From Alphaproteobacteria bacterium (GTDB taxonomy: Bacteria; Pseudomonadota; Alphaproteobacteria; SHVP01): a stretch of DNA of 36,380 nucleotides. Shown piece after piece: positions 8,990 through 17,500 of the stretch. Numbering within the stretch: position 1 is the stretch's first letter; each line of letters starts with the position of its first letter. The notes beneath the pieces were generated by a model. That model was given only the letters and a program-made list of their open reading frames with translations. It was not told where the DNA came from and made no database searches. The DNA lies in the NCBI GenBank assembly GCA_009694165.1, contig SHVP01000016.1, positions 1 to 36,380 on the forward strand, in the 5' to 3' direction. Made by a program: the position numbers and the translations under genes.

Positions 8990-10549
8990 TTACGGCGCCG
9001 GCACCGTGGCAAACAGATGGTTGAACGCCTTGCGCAATTCGGTCTTGAGAACCTTGCCGTATTCGCTGCGTGGCAGTTCGTCGACAAAGACGATCCGTTT
9101 CGGGCATTTGTAGTGCGCGAGGCCGGCGCGGACGAACTGAATCAACTCGGCCTCGATGCCGGCGGTATTCGCCTTGTCGCGCGGAACCACCACGGCAACC
9201 ACGGCCTCACCCCATTCCGGGTGGGGGACGCCGATGACCGCGACCTCGAGCACATGCGGCGAGGAGGCCAGTCGGTTTTCCACTTCGCTGGCATAGACGT
9301 TGTCGCCGCCTGAAATGACGACGTCCTTGATGCGGTCGAGCAGGTACAGGTAGCCCTCGCCGTCGAGGGCGCCGACGTCGCCGGTGCGCACCCAGCCGTC
9401 GCAAATCGCGTTCGCGGTGGCTTTCTCGTTGCGCCAATAGCCGACCATCGCCTCGGGCGAGCGACAGACAACCTCGCCCGGTTGATCAATGCCGGCGTCG
9501 CGTCCGCTGGCGTCAACGCAGCGCACGGCGACACCCATCATCGGTGGGCCGACGCAATGGCCGGGCTTGCGGGTGACGTCGGCCGGGCGCAAGAACGTCA
9601 CCGCGCCGACCTCGGTGATGCCGTAGCAATTCCACAAACCGGTCATCGGCAATGCTTTCAAGATGCGGTCGCGCAGCGCCTTGGGCAACGGCGCCGCCGC
9701 CGACATCCACATGCGCAGGCTGCGCCAATCAGGCCGCGCGTGTTCGATGGCGTCCATGAGGCGAATGCCCATCGTCGGCACAAAATAAGCGTGCGTGACG
9801 CCTTCGCGTTGGACGAGGTCGACGATTTCCGCGACATCAAAGCGGCGACGCAGGATGACTTTCCCGCCGAGCGCTAGGGTGGGCAGCATCATGAATTCGT
9901 GGCCGCCCGCGTTGAACATCGGTGTTGGCGCAAGGTGCACGGTGTCGGGCCCAAATCCCATGGTCGCCGCGCGCAAGGGGATGAGGTAGCTCAGCGCGAA
10001 GTGGCTGCGGATGACGCCTTTGGGCAGGCCGGTTGTGCCCGAGGTGTAGAGCAACGATGCCGGCGAGGACAGATCGATCGGTGCCGGCGGCACCGCACCG
10101 GCGGCGGACCGCAAGAGACGCGCGAGACTGTCGGCGCCCGCGTCTCCGTCGATCAGCAGCCGACAGACGGGCGGCAGCGTCGCCCGGCCGGCTTCGACGG
10201 CGGTTTTCTCGTCCGCGATCAACAGGCGCGGCCCGGCGTCGCCTAGCTGATAGCTGATCTCGGCGGCCTTCAGACGGAAGTTGAGCGGCACGCAGATGGC
10301 GCCCAGATGGTGGGTCGCCAGATAGGTCGCCAGGAAAGTCGGGCCATTGCGCAGGATGAAGGCCACGCGGTCGCCCGGCCGGACGCCGGCGTCGGCAAAC
10401 GCCGCGGCGGTTCGGTCGACAAGGGCGATCAGTTGTTTGTAGCTGAGGCGTCCCGTCTCCCACTGCAAGGCGAGGCGGTCGGGATAGGTGGCGGCCGAAC
10501 GTCGCAAGAGGGTGACGGCGTCGACGGAGTTGTGGCTGTCCAAGTGCAT
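8990..10549 (-). CDS. Acyl-CoA synthetase (AMP-forming), fatty-acid-CoA ligase family
   Basis: The 519-residue protein belongs to the ANL superfamily, which adenylates a carboxylic acid and transfers it to CoA. The P-loop-like motif LLYTSGTTGLPKG is at 167-179, followed by NCYGITEVGA and the hinge region GWVRTGDVGALDGEGYLYLLD. The KDVVISGGDNVYASEVEN segment and the C-terminal lysine context YGKVLKTELRK are also present. The length is normal. The gene is divergent from the ThDP enzyme with about 85 bp between starts. Its stop TAA is immediately followed by the hsdR remnant, and the last ten residues (NHLFATVPAP) could be partly junction-derived. The acid substrate cannot be assigned. Confidence 0.93.
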   Translation of the reverse strand: MHLDSHNSVDAVTLLRRSAATYPDRLALQWETGRLSYKQLIALVDRTAAAFADAGVRPGDRVAFILRNGPTFLATYLATHHLGAICVPLNFRLKAAEISYQLGDAGPRLLIADEKTAVEAGRATLPPVCRLLIDGDAGADSLARLLRSAAGAVPPAPIDLSSPASLLYTSGTTGLPKGVIRSHFALSYLIPLRAATMGFGPDTVHLAPTPMFNAGGHEFMMLPTLALGGKVILRRRFDVAEIVDLVQREGVTHAYFVPTMGIRLMDAIEHARPDWRSLRMWMSAAAPLPKALRDRILKALPMTGLWNCYGITEVGAVTFLRPADVTRKPGHCVGPPMMGVAVRCVDASGRDAGIDQPGEVVCRSPEAMVGYWRNEKATANAICDGWVRTGDVGALDGEGYLYLLDRIKDVVISGGDNVYASEVENRLASSPHVLEVAVIGVPHPEWGEAVVAVVVPRDKANTAGIEAELIQFVRAGLAHYKCPKRIVFVDELPRSEYGKVLKTELRKAFNHLFATVPAP

Positions 10550-10634
10550 GTGAACCGGATTGATGGTAGCCCGAAGGGGCGACCCCAGGCGACTCGCGTG
10601 TTATCGTCGGCGGCCAAAAAAAGGGAGGTTGCCG

Positions 10635-12362
10635 ATGAACGCGGCCAATCGCTTGACTGGCGCCGCGGTCGTGCGACGCGTCCTGCAGCGCTATGGCGTC
10701 AAAACCGTGTTCGCCCTGGCCGGCGCTTCGCAGACGCGCCTGCTCGACGACCTCGACCGGCACGGCGTGCGGGTCGTGTCGACGCGGCACGAGACGGCAA
10801 CGGTCGGCGCCGCCGACGGCTACTCGCGGGTCACTGGTCGCGTCGGCGTCGCTATGATCAACGTCGATCAGGGAATGTTCAATGCCGTCACCGGCGTCGC
10901 CTCCGCGTTCGAGGCTTGCTCGCCCGTCGTCATCCTGGTCGGCCGTGAAGAGGACGCGTGGACCGAGCCCGAGAATCAGATCGATCACGACGAACTGGCG
11001 TTGCTGCGGCCGATTTCGAAATGGGCGCGAACCGTCCGCTCGCCCCAGCGCCTGGGCGAATATGTTGATGCGGCCTGCCGGCGCGCGCTGGCCGGGCGTC
11101 CGGGGCCGACCGTCGTCGCCTTTGCCAAGGACTACCTGGGTGCCGCGGTAGACGTGGCCGGCGACCTCGATTTGCCCTTCGCTGCGGCGGCCGGCGCCGC
11201 CCCGCCTGCGGCGGCAGTCGAGCAGGCGGTCGACCTGTTGACTCGGTCCGAACGGCCGATCGTCATCGCCGGCAGCGGTGCCTTTCGCGCCAAGGCCGGC
11301 CCCGCATTGCGTCGGCTGGCGCACGATTACCGCATCCCCGTTCTGACCAATGCGCTCGCCCGGGGGCTGGTGCCGGAAGATGAGGCGCTCGGGTGGTCCT
11401 GGCCACTAGCGCAGACGGCCGCCAAGGAGGCTGACTGCGTGCTCTGGCTCGGTGCCAGGCTGGGCAAGCGCTTCGGTTACGGCTTGGCGCCGCGTTTCGA
11501 TGCCAGGGCCAAGATGATTCAGGTCGACGTCCATGCCGATGAGCTTGGCCGCAATCGCCCGGTCGAACTGCCAATCAACGCCGATGCTGGATTGACCGGC
11601 GACGCCCTGGTGGGCGCGCTCGAACGGCGCCGTTTCAAGCCGAAGGATGCCGGCTGGCTCAAAGCAGCGCTTGCCGATCGCCTGCGCCGGATCGACGCGC
11701 TGGGGCGCGACGACCAAGGCCCGATTCATCCGTTCCGCATCGGCCGCGACGTCATGGCCGAAATGCCGAAAGACGCCATTGTCGTCAACGACGGCGCCTC
11801 GATCCTGGTCTGGATGTTTGCCGTTCTGCGGATGCAGACCGAGGGCGGCTACATGGATCACTTCCCCGTCGGATCGATGGGGATGGGCACGCCCCTTGCG
11901 GTGGGAGCGGCCGCCGGAACACGCGACCTCGCGGCCGAACAAGGCGGCAGCCCGCGTCCGATCGTCCTGGTGACCGGCGACGGATCGTTCGGTTTCTATC
12001 CGTCGGAATTCGATGGTGCGGTTCAGGCCGGCTTTGCGCCCTTTGTAACGGTGATCGCCAACAATGGCGTGTGGGGGAACGAATATCACACGCAGCAGCG
12101 CCTGGTTGGTCGGCACATCAACGCCCATTTCGGCAAAGACGTGCGTTACGACGTCATCGCCAGGGGCTACGGCTGCCACGCCGAACGGGTCGATCAGCCG
12201 ACCGACCTAAGGCCGGCGTTACGCCGCGCCTTCGCCGCGGGTCGGCCGGCGGTGCTCGACGTGGTCGCGCCCGAGCCCGACATGCGCGACCCGGCCCTGG
12301 CGACGATCATTTACTCAGATGTCGAAGAGACGAGAAAAAAACATTTCGCCGCACGCGAATGA
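10635..12362 (+). CDS. Thiamine diphosphate-dependent enzyme, acetolactate synthase-like
   Basis: The 575-residue protein has the three-domain architecture of the acetolactate synthase / benzoylformate decarboxylase / oxalyl-CoA decarboxylase superfamily. The N-terminal Pyr domain carries the cofactor-activating Glu53 in RHETATVGAADGY. The C-terminal PP domain carries the ThDP/Mg motif GDGSFGFYPSEFDG (GDG at 448-450) ending in NNGVWG (476-481). The ATG at 10635 follows AGGGAGG at proper spacing; the in-frame sequence before it is non-coding. No regulatory subunit gene (ilvN/ilvH) is adjacent, so a catabolic lyase or decarboxylase is as likely as valine biosynthesis. It is divergent from the acyl-CoA ligase and could act in the same pathway, which is an inference. 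Confidence 0.92.
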   Translation: MNAANRLTGAAVVRRVLQRYGVKTVFALAGASQTRLLDDLDRHGVRVVSTRHETATVGAADGYSRVTGRVGVAMINVDQGMFNAVTGVASAFEACSPVVILVGREEDAWTEPENQIDHDELALLRPISKWARTVRSPQRLGEYVDAACRRALAGRPGPTVVAFAKDYLGAAVDVAGDLDLPFAAAAGAAPPAAAVEQAVDLLTRSERPIVIAGSGAFRAKAGPALRRLAHDYRIPVLTNALARGLVPEDEALGWSWPLAQTAAKEADCVLWLGARLGKRFGYGLAPRFDARAKMIQVDVHADELGRNRPVELPINADAGLTGDALVGALERRRFKPKDAGWLKAALADRLRRIDALGRDDQGPIHPFRIGRDVMAEMPKDAIVVNDGASILVWMFAVLRMQTEGGYMDHFPVGSMGMGTPLAVGAAAGTRDLAAEQGGSPRPIVLVTGDGSFGFYPSEFDGAVQAGFAPFVTVIANNGVWGNEYHTQQRLVGRHINAHFGKDVRYDVIARGYGCHAERVDQPTDLRPALRRAFAAGRPAVLDVVAPEPDMRDPALATIIYSDVEETRKKHFAARE

Positions 12363-12392
12363 CCGTTGCCGGTTGGTCCGACGATGCGCTGT

Positions 12393-13343
12393 TCAAGCTG
12401 CGCCCTTTGATGCACCCGCGTGTTTCTTGCTCGCCGAGAGTTGGAGCACAAACGTCGCCGCCAGCACGATGGCGACGCCGGGCAGCGTCCTCAGCGGTGG
12501 CAGGCCCTTGCCGATCGCCCAATCGAGCAGCACCACCAGCGCCGGGTTGACGTAGTAGTAGGCCGCCGCCCGGTTTGGGCCGAGTTTGAGCACCGCCGCC
12601 TGGAATAGGTAGCCCGAGATGATCGTCGTCACCACGACCAGATAGACCAGGCCGACATAAACGTCGCTGCCTACGGCACCATAATCGGTGTGCCAAAGCT
12701 TTACGTTCGTGAACAGAGCCAACCAGAAGCAGGATAGGGTGAACGTCCATTGCGTGACTTGCGCGGCCGGCTCGCCCGTGTGGAAGTGCTTGAGTAGCGG
12801 CGTGTAGAGCGCCATGACGAGGCAGCCGATAAAAAAAACGAAATCGCCGATGTTGAGATCGAGTGCCAGCAGCCGATCGATGTCGCCGCGAAAAATGACC
12901 CACACGGCGCCGATCGCGCCCAGCGCCAACGCCAGCAGCTTTGGGCGATTGAGGCGTTCGCCCATGATGAAATAGCTGTAGACCGCGGAGAGACTTGGCA
13001 TCAGAACGAAGATGGTCCCCGCGTTAAGGGCGGTGGTGTAACGCAGCGCCTCGAACATCGACCAAAAGAAAAACGCCATCGTCAAACTGATCGCTGCGTA
13101 TTTCAGCATGGTGCGACGATTGGGCAGCGAGAGGCCGTAGGTGAGGTAAACGATCGCGGTGAAGCCGATGGCGGCGAAGACGAAACGCCAGAACGTCAGC
13201 ACTGCCGGATCGATCCCGCGCGCGATCGCTGCGCCGACCGGAAACGACGTGGCGATGAGGGCGGTGGAACCCCAGACTTGGCACTGGCCGATGATGAGCG
13301 TGTGGCGTTGGGCGGCGGCGGATGCATCGACGGGGGCAATCAT
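12393..13343 (-). CDS. DMT-superfamily (EamA) transporter
   Basis: The 316-residue hydrophobic protein has about ten predicted membrane helices arranged as two EamA repeats. The first repeat runs from ALIATSFPVGAAIARGI through LNAGTIFVLMPSLSAVYSYF, and the second ends with the typical GPNRAAAYYYVNPALVVLLDW. Members export amino acids, nucleotides or other metabolites across the inner membrane. It is convergent with the ThDP enzyme (30 bp apart) and transcribed alone. The segment LNRPKLLALALGAIGAVWVIF is the typical end of repeat one. The substrate is unknown. Confidence 0.92.
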   Translation of the reverse strand: MIAPVDASAAAQRHTLIIGQCQVWGSTALIATSFPVGAAIARGIDPAVLTFWRFVFAAIGFTAIVYLTYGLSLPNRRTMLKYAAISLTMAFFFWSMFEALRYTTALNAGTIFVLMPSLSAVYSYFIMGERLNRPKLLALALGAIGAVWVIFRGDIDRLLALDLNIGDFVFFIGCLVMALYTPLLKHFHTGEPAAQVTQWTFTLSCFWLALFTNVKLWHTDYGAVGSDVYVGLVYLVVVTTIISGYLFQAAVLKLGPNRAAAYYYVNPALVVLLDWAIGKGLPPLRTLPGVAIVLAATFVLQLSASKKHAGASKGAA

Positions 13344-13474
13344 GGGGCAGCGACCATGCGGAAAAATTCCGTATAGGTCCAGTGGTTGATTGCGATAGGC
13401 CGCGATCCTTTGCCTATAGTGATCTTAACCTTAGATTTTCGGGGCCGTGCACTCCGGCTCACCTAATGTAGAAG

Positions 13475-14092
13475 ATGAACAAGCTCGGACATTGTTCGAC
13501 GCGAATTGGGGGTGTCGTGATTCGATTTGCCGCATCATTGACGGCGGTGGGGGTGTGTTTGGCGCTGTTGGCGTGTATGCCGCCAGCGATCCAAATTCTG
13601 TCCTATGCCATCGACGGCGTCAGCTTGATCACGACCAACAGATCCATCAGCGACCATGCGCTGTCGGGCGTCATGAAGAGAGATTGCTCGATGTTTCGGT
13701 TCGCGAAAGGCGAAGAGGTCTGCCAGGACGAGGTCGATGTCGCCACCGTTGCCCACGAATGGCTCGAACAGGATGCGCTCCAACTCGCCAACAACCTTGC
13801 CGGCGATCGCTTCTCGCTGTCGACAGTCGTGACGGTTTTGCGGCCGGCCGTGGACGCAGTGGAAACCGAGGCAGAGCCAGCCTTCGTCGCCGCGGCCGGC
13901 ACCAGCAGTGAGGTGGAGGATGACGCCGAACCCGATTTTGCGGCGATGTCTCCGCCGATTGACAAGCCGGTGTCGGTAAAACCGGCGCCGAAGAAACCTT
14001 CCCCCGTCCGGCGCGCCAAAGCGGTCAAGGCTCGGGGGCCAGTCAAGAACAAGGCAGCGGCGATCCACCGCCCGGTCGGCCCGCGTAGCTGA
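13475..14092 (+). CDS. Small predicted lipoprotein, unknown function
   Basis: The protein has 205 residues from ATG 13475. A GTG at 13517 (VIRFAASLTAVG) gives a more typical lipoprotein signal and has GGGGG 4 bp upstream, so it may be the real start. The lipobox LLAC places the acylated cysteine at residue 34 (20 from the GTG). The mature protein carries two cysteines in DCSMFRFAKGEEVCQDE, a pattern I associate with small alphaproteobacterial lipoproteins of unknown role. The C-terminal third is a low-complexity Pro/Lys/Ala tail (KPAPKKPSPVRRAKAVKARG), probably disordered and basic. It is monocistronic and ends 75 bp before the tRNA on the other strand. Confidence 0.75.
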   Translation: MNKLGHCSTRIGGVVIRFAASLTAVGVCLALLACMPPAIQILSYAIDGVSLITTNRSISDHALSGVMKRDCSMFRFAKGEEVCQDEVDVATVAHEWLEQDALQLANNLAGDRFSLSTVVTVLRPAVDAVETEAEPAFVAAAGTSSEVEDDAEPDFAAMSPPIDKPVSVKPAPKKPSPVRRAKAVKARGPVKNKAAAIHRPVGPRS

Positions 14093-14166
14093 CTCCGTCG
14101 CGGTCGATCGGTTGCGTCTGATCGGCCGTTGGCGCGTTCGGTTATTTCTGCAGCAAGAATTTGAAG

Positions 14167-14240
14167 TGGAGGCCGGGACCGGAATCGAACCGGTGTACAA
14201 GGATTTGCAGTCCTCTGCGTAGCCACTCCGCCACCCGGCC
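14167..14240 (-). tRNA. tRNA-Cys (GCA), with encoded CCA
   Basis: Read on the minus strand, the 5' acceptor arm GGCCGGG (14240-14234) pairs with CCCGGCC (14177-14171), followed by discriminator U and an encoded CCA (14169-14167). The anticodon loop reads CTGCAAA with anticodon GCA, and the T arm contains GGTTCGATTCC. The length of 71 nt plus CCA and the small variable region fit tRNA-Cys. No integration-type direct repeat was seen next to it. Confidence 0.95.
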
Positions 14241-14267
14241 ATCCCGTGGCTGCCGTCGTGTATAGGA

Positions 14268-14284
14268 ACCGGCCGAAGGCCGGT
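14268..14284 (-). terminator. Hairpin downstream of sodC, possible terminator
   Basis: A perfect 7-bp GC-rich stem with a 3-nt loop (ACCGGCC-GAA-GGCCGGT on the plus strand) lies between the sodC stop and the tRNA-Cys 5' end. The sequence after it on the transcribed strand (TCCTATAC) is only weakly T-rich, so it could instead be a processing or insulating hairpin. Confidence 0.4.
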
Positions 14285-14297
14285 CAAGGATTTGCCG

Positions 14298-14807
14298 CTA
14301 TTGCCGGATGACGCCGCAGGCGATTCGCCCGCCTGAGTTTCCAGCCGGGTCGCTGCGATGGTCGTCGGGGCCGGCATGGATGACCAGAGCCGAGCCCTCG
14401 GCATCGAGTAGGCTGTTGGCGTCGCCCTCCTTGAGTGACACTCCGAAAACGAAGAGTTCGACGGCGAGCGCCCCGCTTTCCGGTACGACGAGATTGGGCA
14501 GGTCGCCGGCGTGGCCGCCGGCTGCACTCAGGAGGCCGTGCTTGTTACCGTCGACGTCGAAATGGTTGCCGGCGCTTTGAAACGGCGGTTCGCAGCGGCC
14601 GACTTCATGAATGTTGAAGCCGTGCGGCCCCGGGGGAAGCCCATTGACCTGTAGGCGCAACAGCACCCCGCGCGCCGTTTGGATCAAGTCGACCCGTCCG
14701 CGATCATTCCCGTCCAGCCCGGCGATCTCGGCATATGCGCTCTGCGCCTTGGCGACGGGGGAGCTCATCAGGAGTGCCGCCAATAAGAATGCCGTCGCCG
14801 CCTGCAT
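14298..14807 (-). CDS. sodC: Periplasmic superoxide dismutase [Cu-Zn]-like, one copper ligand replaced
   Basis: The 169-residue protein has a signal peptide (cleavage probably after AKA-21). The ATG at 14807 has GGAGG about 5 bp upstream. The SodC family converts superoxide to oxygen and peroxide in the periplasm. Zinc ligands are all present (His82, His90, His99, Asp102). The disulfide cysteines Cys72 and Cys164 and active-site Arg161 are also present. Of the copper ligands, His67, bridging His82 and His144 are present, but the first His of the usual GFHIHE motif is Asn65 (GFNIHE, codon AAC at 14615-14613). The catalytic copper site would therefore have three histidines instead of four. Activity is uncertain. 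Confidence 0.9.
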   Translation of the reverse strand: MQAATAFLLAALLMSSPVAKAQSAYAEIAGLDGNDRGRVDLIQTARGVLLRLQVNGLPPGPHGFNIHEVGRCEPPFQSAGNHFDVDGNKHGLLSAAGGHAGDLPNLVVPESGALAVELFVFGVSLKEGDANSLLDAEGSALVIHAGPDDHRSDPAGNSGGRIACGVIRQ

Positions 14808-14968
14808 CTTTGCCTCCGCCCCGCACGCGGGCCCGGTTCTATCGTTCCCGCCCGCGGCCGCCAAGTGAATTCCGTCGGGCATAGACCCGGGGCAACGGGT
14901 TGTACAGGCGCCAGGGCACCCCTTATATATTGTTCGGTTTCAGCGACCTTGCGCATGGTTTCCAATCA

Positions 14969-15622
14969 ATGACGGATTTTGCCGCGGCGCGCCAGAACAT
15001 GGTGCTCAGCCAGCTTGCGCCCAGTCGGGTGACGGAGAAGTCCATCCTGCGGGCCATGGGCGCGATCCCGCGCGAGCGGTTCGTGCCCAAATCGGCCGCC
15101 GCAGCCGCCTATGTCGATGAGGATGTCCGGATCGCTCCCCGTCGCTACCTGATGGAGCCAGTGGTCTTTGCTCGCCTTCTGCAGGAAGCGGCGATCGCCA
15201 AGAGCGACATTGTCCTCGATGTCGGTTGCGGCAGCGGCTATTCGACCGCGGTTCTGGCCCAACTCGCCGGTACCGTCGTTGCCCTCGAGTCCGATGAGGA
15301 GCTGGCGAACAAGGCCGTGGCAACGTTGGCGGAACTCGGCGTCGTCAACGCCGCGGTCATCGTCGGCGATCTCGCCGCTGGCCGGTCCGATCAAGGGCCC
15401 TACGATGTCATCCTTCTCAACGGCGCTGTCTCGCAGGTTCCTGCAAAACTGCTCGGCCAGCTCGCCGAGGGCGGGCGGCTGCTCGCGGTCGTGGGCGAGG
15501 GACTAAGCGCCAAGGCGACGCTCTACCTGCGTCGGGCCGGAGTCGTTGGTGCCCGCCCGCTCTTTGACGCGGCGGTCCCGCCGCTGCCGAGTCTGGCCGT
15601 GCGGCCGCAGTTCGTCTTCTAG
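14969..15622 (+). CDS. pcm: Protein-L-isoaspartate O-methyltransferase family protein
   Basis: The 217-residue protein starts MTDFAAARQNMVLSQL, the usual start of the alphaproteobacterial Pcm family. SAM-binding motif I is VLDVGCGSGYSTAVLA (82-97), followed by VVALESDEELA. The preceding segment AMGAIPRERFVPKSAA and YVDEDVRI also fit. Pcm enzymes methylate isoaspartyl residues to start repair of aged proteins. The ATG at 14969 was chosen because family homology starts there. The rhodanese gene follows after 7 bp and tolC after that, an arrangement I know from Rhodospirillales-type genomes, usually leading on to popZ and valS. Confidence 0.88.
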   Translation: MTDFAAARQNMVLSQLAPSRVTEKSILRAMGAIPRERFVPKSAAAAAYVDEDVRIAPRRYLMEPVVFARLLQEAAIAKSDIVLDVGCGSGYSTAVLAQLAGTVVALESDEELANKAVATLAELGVVNAAVIVGDLAAGRSDQGPYDVILLNGAVSQVPAKLLGQLAEGGRLLAVVGEGLSAKATLYLRRAGVVGARPLFDAAVPPLPSLAVRPQFVF

Positions 15623-15629
15623 GCAGCGC

Positions 15630-15968
15630 GTGACCGATTTGGCTATCGCGCCGCTCAATCTCACCGTCCAGGAATTGGAACGGTTGCTGCGCGCGTCCGA
15701 TGGGCCGTTCGTGCTCGACGTGCGCGAAGCGTGGGAGGTGGACATCTGTGCCCTGCCGGACAGCCATGCCATTGCCCTCGGAGAACTTGACGAACGAATC
15801 GACGAGATTCCCCGCGACCGTCAGATCGTCGTCGTTTGTCATCACGGCATGCGGAGTCTGCAGGCGGTCATGTATCTTCGCGCGCAGGGCTTTGTTGCTG
15901 CGTCCAATTTGAAGGGCGGAGTCGATGCCTGGGCGCGCGAGGTCGATCAGACGATGGCAACCTATTAG
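15630..15968 (+). CDS. Rhodanese-like sulfurtransferase, single domain
   Basis: The protein has 112 residues from a GTG at 15630, 7 bp after the pcm stop. The rhodanese fold is shown by FVLDVREAWEVDICALPDSHAIAL and the active-site loop VVCHHGMRSLQ, with catalytic Cys70. Such single-domain proteins carry sulfur as a cysteine persulfide in the cytosol. The loop is six residues (CHHGMR), the length of sulfurtransferases rather than the longer loop of Cdc25-type phosphatases. It is cotranscribed with pcm by spacing; a functional link to it is not obvious. Confidence 0.9.
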   Translation: MTDLAIAPLNLTVQELERLLRASDGPFVLDVREAWEVDICALPDSHAIALGELDERIDEIPRDRQIVVVCHHGMRSLQAVMYLRAQGFVAASNLKGGVDAWAREVDQTMATY

Positions 15969-16017
15969 CGCGACGGAAAGAGCGGGCGGTCGACGTGTCA
16001 GCCGTGGTAGGAAGGGA

Positions 16018-17373
16018 ATGATGTGGAAGTGGTGCCTATTGTTGGCGGTGGCGACCATCGGTTTTCCCGGTGCGACGCGGGCGATTTCGCTGACCGAGGC
16101 GATGGCGCTCGCCTACAGCAATAACCCGATGTTGCAGGCCCAGCGGGCCGCGTTGCGGGCCACCGACGAAACAGTGGTCACCGCGCTTGGTGGTTATCGT
16201 CCGACGGTGACCGGCACCGGCGTCGCCAGCGAGTCCGAAACCGACACGACGGTACCGCGGGCGTTCAGCGGGCGGACAAGTCCGCGTACGATGAGTCTCA
16301 CCGTTGCCCAGCCGATTTACCGCGGCGGCCGCACGGTCGCCGGTATCGAGCAGGCGGAAGCCAGCATCCGCGCTGGCCGGGCGACCCTGAGCAACACCGA
16401 GCAGACCGTTCTTCTTTCCACAGTCAGCGCCTATATGGACGTTCTGCAGAATCGGGCGATCCTCGATCTCAATCGCAACAACGAGGCGCGACTCCGGCGC
16501 CAGTTGCAGGCGACGCGCGACCGGTTCGAGGTCGGTGAAGTGACCCGTACCGACGTCGCCCAGGCCGAGGCGCGGGTCTCGCGCGCGACCTCCGATCGAA
16601 TCACCGCTGAGGGAACGCTGCAGGCGAGTAGGGGCGCGTTTCTGAACGTCGTCGGCGCCCCCGCCGATGAATTGGTGCGGGCGCCGATTTTGGAAGGCCT
16701 GCCCGATTCCGAGCAGGAGGGGATCGAAATGGCGCTGGTCGAGAATCCGGCCGTCGTTCAAGCGATATTCGTCGAGGAGGCGGCCCGGCGGGCCGTGCGT
16801 CTCGCCGAGGGATCGCTGTTGCCGTCGGTTAGCGTCAACGGCAGCTTGGAGCACAAAGAGAGCGCCCTTAGTCCCGATACCAAAACCGACACTAAGACGG
16901 TGACGGCCACGCTGTCGGTGCCGCTCTATCAAAGCGGATCGGAATGGGCGGCGGTGCGCCAACAGAAACAGACGGCGAGCCAGCGTCGGGTGGAAGTCGA
17001 TCTGCAGCGGCGGACCGCCCGCGAAGCGGTGACGCGCGCCTGGGCCAACCTGTCGAGCGGAACCGGTCGTATTCGGTCGGGCGTCGACCAGGTCCGCGCC
17101 GCCGAGATAGCCCTCGAGGGCGTGCAGCAGGAGGCGGAAGTCGGGTCGCGGACAACCTTGGACGTCCTCGACGCCGAGCAGGAACTGCTCGATGCCCAGG
17201 TGGCTTTGGTTCGCTCGGAGCGCGACGAGTATGTGGCGGGCTTTTCGCTGAAATCGGCGATTGGACGTTTGTCGGCCGCCGAGATGGGTCTGCCGGTCGA
17301 CCGGTACGATCCCACCACGAACTATAACTACACGCGCAATCGGCTGTTCGGACGCGGGGTCCTTGGCGAATAG
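16018..17373 (+). CDS. tolC: TolC-family outer membrane channel protein
   Basis: The 451-residue protein has a signal peptide (MMWKWCLLLAVATIGFPG, with ATRA just before ISLTEAMALAYSNNP). There are two adjacent ATGs; the second (16021) has better spacing from GGAAGG. Two related outer-membrane-efflux repeats are visible: NPMLQAQRAALRATDE, then DRFEVGEVTRTDVAQAEARVS, and in the second half AEVGSRTTLDVLDAEQELLDAQ. TolC trimers form the outer membrane exit duct for type I secretion and tripartite efflux pumps. No inner-membrane partner lies nearby. It follows the rhodanese gene by 49 bp in the conserved alphaproteobacterial order. Confidence 0.93.
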   Translation: MMWKWCLLLAVATIGFPGATRAISLTEAMALAYSNNPMLQAQRAALRATDETVVTALGGYRPTVTGTGVASESETDTTVPRAFSGRTSPRTMSLTVAQPIYRGGRTVAGIEQAEASIRAGRATLSNTEQTVLLSTVSAYMDVLQNRAILDLNRNNEARLRRQLQATRDRFEVGEVTRTDVAQAEARVSRATSDRITAEGTLQASRGAFLNVVGAPADELVRAPILEGLPDSEQEGIEMALVENPAVVQAIFVEEAARRAVRLAEGSLLPSVSVNGSLEHKESALSPDTKTDTKTVTATLSVPLYQSGSEWAAVRQQKQTASQRRVEVDLQRRTAREAVTRAWANLSSGTGRIRSGVDQVRAAEIALEGVQQEAEVGSRTTLDVLDAEQELLDAQVALVRSERDEYVAGFSLKSAIGRLSAAEMGLPVDRYDPTTNYNYTRNRLFGRGVLGE

Positions 17374-17500
17374 GATTGCCGGTGCCGCTGCCTTCTTGAT
17401 CGGGCCGGTATCCGGCCAGAGTGCAGGGCCCGGCCCGCCGGAGGCATTGCTGCACGTTCTTCCGCCCCTTAGTCTGCAGGCCGGAACCGACGGGAGACGC

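Noticed and set aside
13381..13420. TTGCGA ... TATAGT as a promoter for the small lipoprotein
   Set aside because: The spacer is 19 bp and neither box is strong, so it is not reported as a feature.
14167..14300. tRNA-Cys as a possible integration site for an island
   Set aside because: No repeat of the tRNA 3' end and no integrase gene were seen nearby; the neighbours are ordinary core genes.
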